From Sphaerolaimus hirsutus (taxonomy: Eukaryota > Nematoda > Chromadorea > Monhysterida > Sphaerolaimidae), in contig OZ038455.1 of assembly GCA_964036195.1 (NCBI GenBank), forward strand, positions 4,171,855 to 4,235,854: a DNA stretch of 64,000 bases, in the 5' to 3' direction. The notes under the pieces were generated by a model. The model was not told the DNA's origin. It saw nothing but the letters and a program-made list of their open reading frames with translations, and ran no database searches. A program made the position numbers and the translations under genes. Of the stretch, positions 1 through 64,000 are shown in pieces. How positions within the stretch are numbered: the first letter of the stretch is position 1; each line of letters begins with the position of its first letter.

Positions 1-263
1 CACTTTCATGAATAAACGACATTATATTTATATTTGGCAATTCTTGACCCAGGGACGCGATTTTGTTGCCCCAATGAAAAACTGCCAATTCCTTAAGGTG
101 GCAAGTGGCAAGAAAAGTGGGAAGTGGTCAGCTAAGTTGATTCAAGTTACAAGTACAATTAAAAAAAGATCTTGGAGATTTATTTTTTAAATATTATCAT
201 AAAACTAAAAATATTATATTTTTTATATTTTATATTTTTCAAGATTTTCCACAGAGGTTTGAT

Positions 264-528
264 TACCGTATTTCCTCGAAATACCCCCCCCCGCGAAATA
301 CCCCCCTCAAAATGGGCACTATGAATTTGTGGTCCGGGAAATGCATAACAGACGTTAAAAAAACACTTACTGTGTTACGTTAGAACATCGTTTATACAAT
401 CTACATCCTTATATAATGCTGTAAAAACTTATAAATGGTGGTTTTTGTTGCATCTTTCACGTTTTTCTCTCAAAATTTTCACTGTGAAAAATAGACCCCC
501 GGGGGGGTAATTCGAGGAAATACGGTAT
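264..528. mobile_element. CCGTAT element (TTTCC subfamily)
   Basis: Ends TACCGTATTTCCTCGAAATAC and its complement around C/G runs, flanked by TA. The interior begins AAAATGGGCACTATGAATTTG, shared with copies at 32926 and 39660. No coding capacity; a MITE with Tc1/mariner-type TA ends (inference). Confidence 0.85.
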
Positions 529-1370
529 GTTTTCTTTTGGAGATTTTCTGAGACCTTTAAAAATATCATAAAATCTTTTTGAAAATTTTTATATTTATCT
601 ATTTATACTTTTCAAAGTTTTTTAGATAGATTTTATCAAATTTTCTCAAAATCTTCCGGTTGCGGTCGCGGAATCGGGATCGGGATTGTTTTTTTTTGTG
701 TTTTCGGGATCAGGTTCGGCAATCGGTATCCCGTTTTTACCCTACTTGTGTGTCACTAAAAATCTATTGTCACTTGACTTTCCACTTATCACTTACCACT
801 TTTTGTTACTTATCGCGTTTTTTCGGAGAAAATAACCGTAAAAGCACGCAAATCATTCGCTGCCCACTCAACTTTAAAATAATTCTGATTGGCCCTATTC
901 CTTTTCCATTTTAGCAGAGTAACATTCAATTTTGAAGTGAATTTGGACCCAGAAAAATGTTGTTGGGCTAATCAAATTTGGGCCCTGGTGCGGAATTCCT
1001 GCGCAAATACACAGCGCCATGTGTCTGATTGATAGACTGATACTGATTACATGGAAGTGTGCGTTGCCCCTTAAAGCAGGCGCATCTCACATGACAATCT
1101 AAACATTAGAGTTGTTATAGGTGCCAATTTTTTTTTCAAAGATTACAAAGTACGGGTACACAAATACCTTCTTTTTACGCATGCACATAAAATACCCGCG
1201 TAAAGATTGAGTAAAATATTCTTCGCACTTGCATACGATGTTTGTATTTACAACTTTTTCCGGGTATTGTATGCATTTTGGGTATGAGATTTTGAATGTC
1301 AAAACATTTCTGAAAAAATTATGACCGGGTTGTGATAAAAACTTGTGCATATATTTATTATATAACTACT

Positions 1371-2025
1371 TAAACACCTTCCCGGTCACGTCCGGCAGCC
1401 ATTTTTTGATGTTACTTCTTATATCCTATCCCCAGTTCTAGAGCGCCCCAGAGGCTGAAACTTGGGGGAGATATTGGCGCAACCCCCCTCTACTTCGCAT
1501 GAATTGGGGGGGGGGGGGTCGCGGCGACCCCTCTCAGGGTGGGTCGCCCTAAGTGCCAAATTTTTTGTGGCTTTTTTGGTGTCCCGCAGCAGGTCCGGCA
1601 CCCGCTGATTTCTGACCTGTGGGAGGGGTATAAATCTAAAATTTTGGGGATGTGTTACCATCACCACTCCCCTACTATACACTATTCAATTATGTGAAAT
1701 CAATGTGAAAAATTTCTCAAAAATTTGCTTATTCTCTAAAAAACACCACTCCCAATAGATATGACAAAAAATTCACTTTTTGGAACTTTTTTATTAGACA
1801 CTTGAAGAGCTGGTTTACTATACCTTAAAGGGAAGGGTTTGATGTTTAAAGTTATGTAAAGAACCATACCTCTAAAATGCCTGCATTGCAAAATTTACTT
1901 AGGGTGAATTTTATGATATCATAATGACATCATTGCAGGAACAAAAATTTACAAAATTTTCACTTTGAAATTCCCAGCGGAAATTTACAAAAAATGGCTG
2001 CCGGACGTGACCGGGAAGGTGTTTA
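1371..2025. mobile_element. inverted-repeat element, 36-bp arms
   Basis: Left arm AACACCTTCCCGGTCACGTC, continuing CGGCAGCCATTTTTT, is repeated exactly in reverse complement at 1988-2023. The 580-bp interior holds a G run but no gene. The flanks (TTAA and TTAT) do not settle the superfamily. Confidence 0.8.
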
Positions 2026-2834
2026 TTTATGCCTGCATTCGAAAAAAAACATGCATAAAGGTATGTAAGAACATGAGCCAGGCTTACATGATCACTTTTC
2101 AGTGTATCCTTTGAATTTTCTGAGATAGTCTAAAATACTCAGTAATTATGAAAAAGTACGCGTACTGATGGGTACTGGTACAATCAAAGTATTTTACCCA
2201 TGCGTATTTCTGCAGCACGCAGTTTTACACGTATTTATTTCAGAGTAAAAGTAAGTATTTACTAGCAGCAGGACTAGTAAAGCGCTATCAACTCTGCTAA
2301 ACACACAGTTTGTTTGTGATTATTGTGTAGATCTGCAATGTACAGGGTAGTTCAAAAGAAATTTTTAGTTGTAAAAGCTTGTTTTTGTTCGAATCTAAGT
2401 GCATATTGAGTATCCGGTAAAGGGATGGTAATGTTTCATTTTCTCTGAACAGATGTGAAATATGTGAATCTAGTCATAGCACTGAACCAACTTTAAAATG
2501 CATCATTCTGTGGGTGTTCCGTTCTTCTCTCCTCAATTTATACCCACAAGGGAATATAAACAAACAGCTGAACATGCAGATGCACTTCAAGCGATTTATA
2601 GACAGAGGCATTTATATTTACTAGCAGTGTGACATAAATTTTTGTACATGGTCGGGCGGAAAAGTCCCCGGGCAGTGCTCGCCATTCGCGCTAGGGGTAC
2701 GCTACGGTCATTAGAATTTTAACACGTTAACATATCAGGTGTTTTGAGTTTTCACCCAAAATTTCACCCCTCTAGCTCCACCCACTGCGGAACTGTGGGG
2801 GTTACAATTTCGGTCATTTTGTACTGATGTACAA

Positions 2835-3344
2835 ATGGTGCTCTAGCTCAATGCTGCTTTAAGTTGTGATCATGCAACTTTGGCTAGTGTAAGCCACCAG
2901 TGTTGGCAATGTGCCAGCACTAAACAACATTAGCTATGATATCATAAGCCTAGTCCATATTGCCATTACTGTCACTACTCTCACTACCAAATTCATCATT
3001 CTGCCTCTACGGTTGGTCAATAGAGGTTAATACAGGATGCATTTTGCATGCACACTGCTGTTCAACACAGGTAATGTGTCCACTACAGATTAGTAATGAA
3101 GCACAAATGAAATTTGATTGACATAACTATTTACTGCACATTTCAAAACAACATTAAAATCATTGCAATACAACATGATCTCAGATGATCACCAAAAACA
3201 TCCATCACAGTTCCCACGTTTCTTGCACATCACCCTGATCTGCATATAGTGTTGAATACTATCAGCACATTGCCAACACTGGTAGCTTACACTATCCAAA
3301 GTTTCATGATCACAACTTAAAGCAGCATTGAGCTAGAGGACCAT
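2835..3344. mobile_element. nested foldback element
   Basis: Arms of about 90 bp, beginning CTCTAGCTCAATGCTGCTTT at left and its complement at 3340, inside the larger element. Non-coding. Confidence 0.8.
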
Positions 3345-3345
3345 T

Positions 3346-4025
3346 TGAAGGGTGTGCTTCTAAAAGTACCGATCTACAAATTTTTCAAATTTGAGTTAGG
3401 ACCATTTTTGGGGTCCCCATAAAAATGCGCTTCAAAAATATATATAATATGTGGGGGGTGCGAAATTCAATTTTGAGATATGGGGGGTCGAAAAAAGCAA
3501 AAAAATCGCAAAATACAGTTTTTGAAATTTTAAAAGTACCGATCTACAAGCTTTTTCAGCTTTTGTGTCTTTAAAAGTACCGATCTACACACTTTTTTCA
3601 AAATTGTTCTTTTAAATGTACTGATCTGCACATTATTTTTTGTGCTTCTAAAAGTACCAATGTCAGATCGGCGTCCGGTTGCGCAAAAACTTATTTTGTG
3701 CTTTTTTATTATGGGTAAAAGTACCGATCTACAGCTTTCTGATTTTGTGCCTTAAAAAATACCGATCTACACGCTATTACCAATTTGTTCCTTTAAAATG
3801 TACTGTACTACAAAAATACAATTCCCTAAATTTTATATAGCTAGTGTTATGTGTATAATCAATGATTATACCCATGCATGTGGATACCCAACAATATGGC
3901 CGAAATACCCTTACCCAAAATTCCCATACCCAATACCCATGTATGGGTATTGCATGGTCCAAACTTTCAATCGCGATTATCTCAAAATCGATTTTTTGTA
4001 GATCGGTACTTTTAGAAGCACACCC
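3346..4025 (+). mobile_element. iterated-motif element, AAAAGTACCGATCTAC type
   Basis: Ends are inverted copies of GGGTGTGCTTCTAAAAGTAC plus CGATCTACA. About eight degenerate copies of the same motif recur inside the left half at 35-180 bp spacing. A second copy lies reversed at 48836-49505. Non-coding; open frames over 3777-4101 are shadows of a TACCCATAC-rich palindromic patch. Confidence 0.8.
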
Positions 4026-5308
4026 TTCATTTGTACATCAGTACAAAATGACCGAAATTGTAACACCCACAGTTCCGCAGTGGGTGGAGCTAGAGGGTTG
4101 AAATTTTGGGTGAAAACTCAAAACACCTGATATGTAAACGTGTTAAAATTTTATGACTGTAGCTTACCCCTGGCGCGAATGGCGAGCACTGCCCGGGGAC
4201 TTTTCAGCCCGACCATGTACAATATGAGATTGTCACAAATAGTTGTATATGTAAAAAGTTATTTTATGTCATTCTGATAGAACAGAAATATTGATGTATA
4301 AGTCAGCAAGTAAGTATATAACTAAATAGATCATGGATAAAAAACTGAAACATGGATAAAAACTACATATGTTGACTCATGTTGACATTTTTTGCATCAA
4401 CTGAACTGAAGTGACATCAAATCTAGCTGCCAAATGCCATGCTTCATGAATGTGACATAAAATTGCAAATTTTTGAAGGTATCTGGTATTTTGTTTATTG
4501 CTAAAAACGTCATGTCTGGAAACTTGTTTCCACAGATAACCAGAAAAGGAGAATTATTCCGCCATAAGTTTGTATCATTGACAAAATACCAAAACAACCC
4601 CAATTGATGTCACTTCAAAATTCAATCTTAATGAAGCATGTTGTGAGATATAGAGCTAGGGGCTATTAACATACTTTGATCTATTATATTCTAAGATAAA
4701 TTTTAATCAATGGACCACCCTGTATGCATGGGAAGGGAAGAAAACCACAGCACAGCTGCAAACTCCAGCTGCAACTGGTTTCATTGAGTGAAGAAACTTC
4801 CGCTTTTTCTCTAAGCATTTTGAAGCAAATATATATCACAAGCTAACCAAACATCATAAGCAATCTACGCTGTCAAATGAACAATTTGTGACAACTTTAA
4901 AGTTGACAGCTTTTTCAAGTAACAATTGAAGTTACCTATATATTCTGTGAAAAGTGACGAGTAAGGTCTGACTTCTCCAGTCGAAAGACAAGTTAGGTTG
5001 CAATGTGCAAGTGTCAAGAAGAGTTTCAAATGCACTTTAAAAACATCACGGGAACTTGGGATTTCACTTGACAGATTGATTTCACTTGACCGCATGTGCC
5101 CATGTCACTTGACAAATGATTTGGAACTTTACTCGTCACTTTACAATGGATTTAAAATATACCTATGCTTAACATAGCGTTTGAAATGTGTCACTTGACA
5201 AATAATGTATTGTGTGCTACTTGACACAGGATTTGAAACATTACTTGTCACTGACAGAGTTCTTATTTACTACCATACTGCCCCAAAACACAAATGATTG
5301 AAATGTAT

Positions 5309-5501
5309 GTATACTCGGCGGACAACACACTTAGTATGAAAACCTACCATAACCCATCTTAATAATGAACCAATTTTTTTACATTTTTTTCATCATTATA
5401 TTTCATTTATACTATGGAAGAATTAATTACGAAATTTATTCATTAAAGATTTTATGGTAAGTTTTCATACTAGGTGAAGGTGTGCTGTCCGCCGAGTATA
5501 C
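5309..5501. mobile_element. GGCGGACA MITE
   Basis: About 190 bp, ends GTATACTCGGCGGACA and TGTCCGCCGAGTATAC, AT-rich middle with GAAGAATTAATTA. A related copy sits at 63788-63977. Confidence 0.85.
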
Positions 5502-5712
5502 CCTTATTTGAAGTTCTTGAATTGTTGATATAATCATGTTCCTTTGTGAATTGCAACAGTCTAGGTATTTCCCATAGCTCAACTTAATCTCTACTTTGGA
5601 TCAATTGTAGCATAACTTTTCAATAGTTAATCTGTTTTCCGTTTTTAGCCATTTCAGCAGTGGGAAAGTGAGCAGAAATGTTGCAAGTTTTACATCAAGT
5701 TATTTTTATACT

Positions 5713-6133
5713 TACCGTATATCCTCGAATAAGTCCCCCTCTCGAATAAGTACCCCCTCTTGTGAGTGTGAGGAAAAATTAACCCCCCCCCCTCGAATAA
5801 CTCCCCCCCACTTTGATGGGTAGAAAACATTTCACAACATTTCACATTTACAAAAAAACGTTTTATGTATTTAATCTGTAATTATCTGTAAATGTATCTA
5901 TTATTATCTTGCAGTCAGAGTTCACTAACATTGCTTTCACTATTGAATTATGAATTATGTTTTCCCACAAATGATTTATGTTACGAAATTTAACCGATTT
6001 GTACCGTCAGTAAATCTTACATTTACTGAGAATTCTGACGGAACAATAACCGCCCCCCCTCGAATAACTCCCCTGTCAAAAACTTCTGACGAAAGAATAA
6101 CTCCCCGGGGGACATATTCGAGGATAAACGGTA
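5713..6133. mobile_element. CCGTAT element (TATCC subfamily)
   Basis: Left TACCGTATATCCTCGAATAA, right GAGGATAAACGGTA. C/G-run arms with CGAATAACTCC words; TA at both ends. Confidence 0.85.
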
Positions 6134-6573
6134 CATAAATATGACAATTGAAAGCACACATTAGTTAAGTTGTAATTTGATTGACGTTTCATGTCACATG
6201 TCCACTTGGTGAATTGGAACACGATTTTGCAAATGCAATTTTAAAATAAATACAAACTCACCTAACCTATAACCATATATTTACGTTTTGTTTGAGATTC
6301 AATCTCAATGCATCTTATTTATAGTCAATTCTGGGTGCTTTCATAGTAAAATATATATATTAGATTGTGTATGCTCTAGATTTTTAATAGCTGCGTATCC
6401 TGTTAGAGATTACACATTCATTTCATTTTATGTATTTTGAATCAAGATCGCGCATATTTTTACACTTTTATCCGCAGATAAAATTTCCTGATAACTTATT
6501 ATTTATTATTACAAATTACAAGTCAAAACAAAAACAAAGTCCACCTGATTTTACCCGGAATTTTTGTCATAAA

Positions 6574-63502
<56,929 letters not shown>

Positions 63503-63597
63503 GTGCCAAATTCAATTCGAACATTCAGAACAAGAGCTTTATGTTCTAATAGGATCTGGCCCCCGTCAACATTAATAACAGTGGATAAACTTTTCAG

Positions 63598-63684
63598 GGA
63601 ATCCAACAAAACTCGTTCCCTGCTGTCAGATTCCACTGGGGCTATAGCAGCACTGGGTCGATTTGGCACACACAAAATGTTTGT
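63598..63684 (+). other. possible further II-III linker exon
   Basis: After ttttcagg, an open frame reads ESNKTRSLLSDSTGAIAALG and continues RFGTHKM. It has a plausible acceptor and coding-like composition, but no certain donor and no clear match. It may be the next NALCN linker exon. Confidence 0.25.
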
Positions 63685-63787
63685 TTATGATATTTATTTT
63701 TGTGACCATACTGGATAAAAAAAAATATTTGTAAAAAAAGTCAAAGTGAAAAGGGCAGTCCGAACCCTGCAAAATGTTGTGTAAGAC

Positions 63788-63977
63788 GTATAATCGGCGG
63801 ACATCACGGTTAGTATGGAAACCTACCATAACCCATCTGAATAATAAACCAAAAATTATACTGTTTTTCCATCAAAGTATTTCGTTTTTACTACGGAAGA
63901 ATTAATTATGAAATTTATCACAAATTCATTAGATTATGGTAGGATACTGTACGTACCTTGGGGTCCGCCGAGTATAA
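63788..63977. mobile_element. GGCGGACA MITE
   Basis: GTATAATCGGCGGACATCAC at left, GGTCCGCCGAGTATAAC at right; interior matches 5309-5501 (ACCTACCATAACCCATCT). Confidence 0.87.
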
Positions 63978-64000
63978 CATAAAATTCGTCGAATTTCATG

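Larger units (their letters stand above)
2642..4222. mobile_element. long-TIR element hosting two nested elements
   Basis: About 195-bp terminal inverted repeats (2642-2837 and 4028-4222), ends TTGTACATGGTCGGGC. Inside lie a palindromic element (2835-3344) and an iterated-motif element (about 3346-4025). No transposase frame. Confidence 0.85.
1..6573. other. upstream region, no coding exon seen
   Basis: No exon-like GC island, promoter motif or RNA gene recognised. Open frames here are short and lie in repeats. It holds CCGTAT elements (264-528, 5713-6133), a 655-bp inverted-repeat element, a nested long-TIR element and a GGCGGACA element. Stretches 2030-2640 and 4230-4860 show nothing recognisable; 4870-5260 is rich in CACTTGACA words. 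Confidence 0.6.

Overview
The window is metazoan nuclear DNA: AT-rich, intron-rich and crowded with short non-autonomous DNA transposons. I could not place the phylum, but the protein divergence and repeat content suggest an invertebrate.

I support one host gene, on the + strand: the 5' half of an orthologue of NALCN, the sodium-leak channel. Sixteen exons between 54639 and about 63500 encode domain I, domain II and the start of the II-III linker. They match NALCN segment by segment: S1-S6, the S4 arginines, the cysteine-bearing S5-P loop, and the first two selectivity-filter glutamates of the EEKE ring. Reading the upstream DNA for exons with matching splice phases gives nine more exons between 6574 and 35391. 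They end in a GPD-[DE]-[ST]-L motif that stands just before S1 in known NALCN proteins. If the chain is right, this channel has an N-terminal cytoplasmic extension of about 310 residues where the family normally has about 35, and the gene spans at least 57 kb with introns of 23.5 and 19.2 kb. Domains III and IV lie beyond the right edge.

Layout: 1-6573, upstream repeats with no exon seen; 6574-8890, extension exons 1-5; 8891-32376, a giant intron of nested foldback elements; 32377-35391, extension exons 6-9; 35392-54638, a second giant intron holding a 5'-truncated LINE on the - strand; 54639-63502, the channel core; 63503-64000, unresolved.

The repeats fall into at least ten families with terminal inverted repeats or foldbacks. 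The commonest (here 'CCGTAT' elements) has about 25 copies with TA at both ends. Others are a hAT-like GGCGCC element with two clear 8-bp target-site duplications, a pogo/Tigger-like element with a TA duplication, foldbacks ending in CACACTAGTT whose stems co-vary, and two families whose terminal motif is repeated inside. Several repeats sit right against NALCN splice acceptors.
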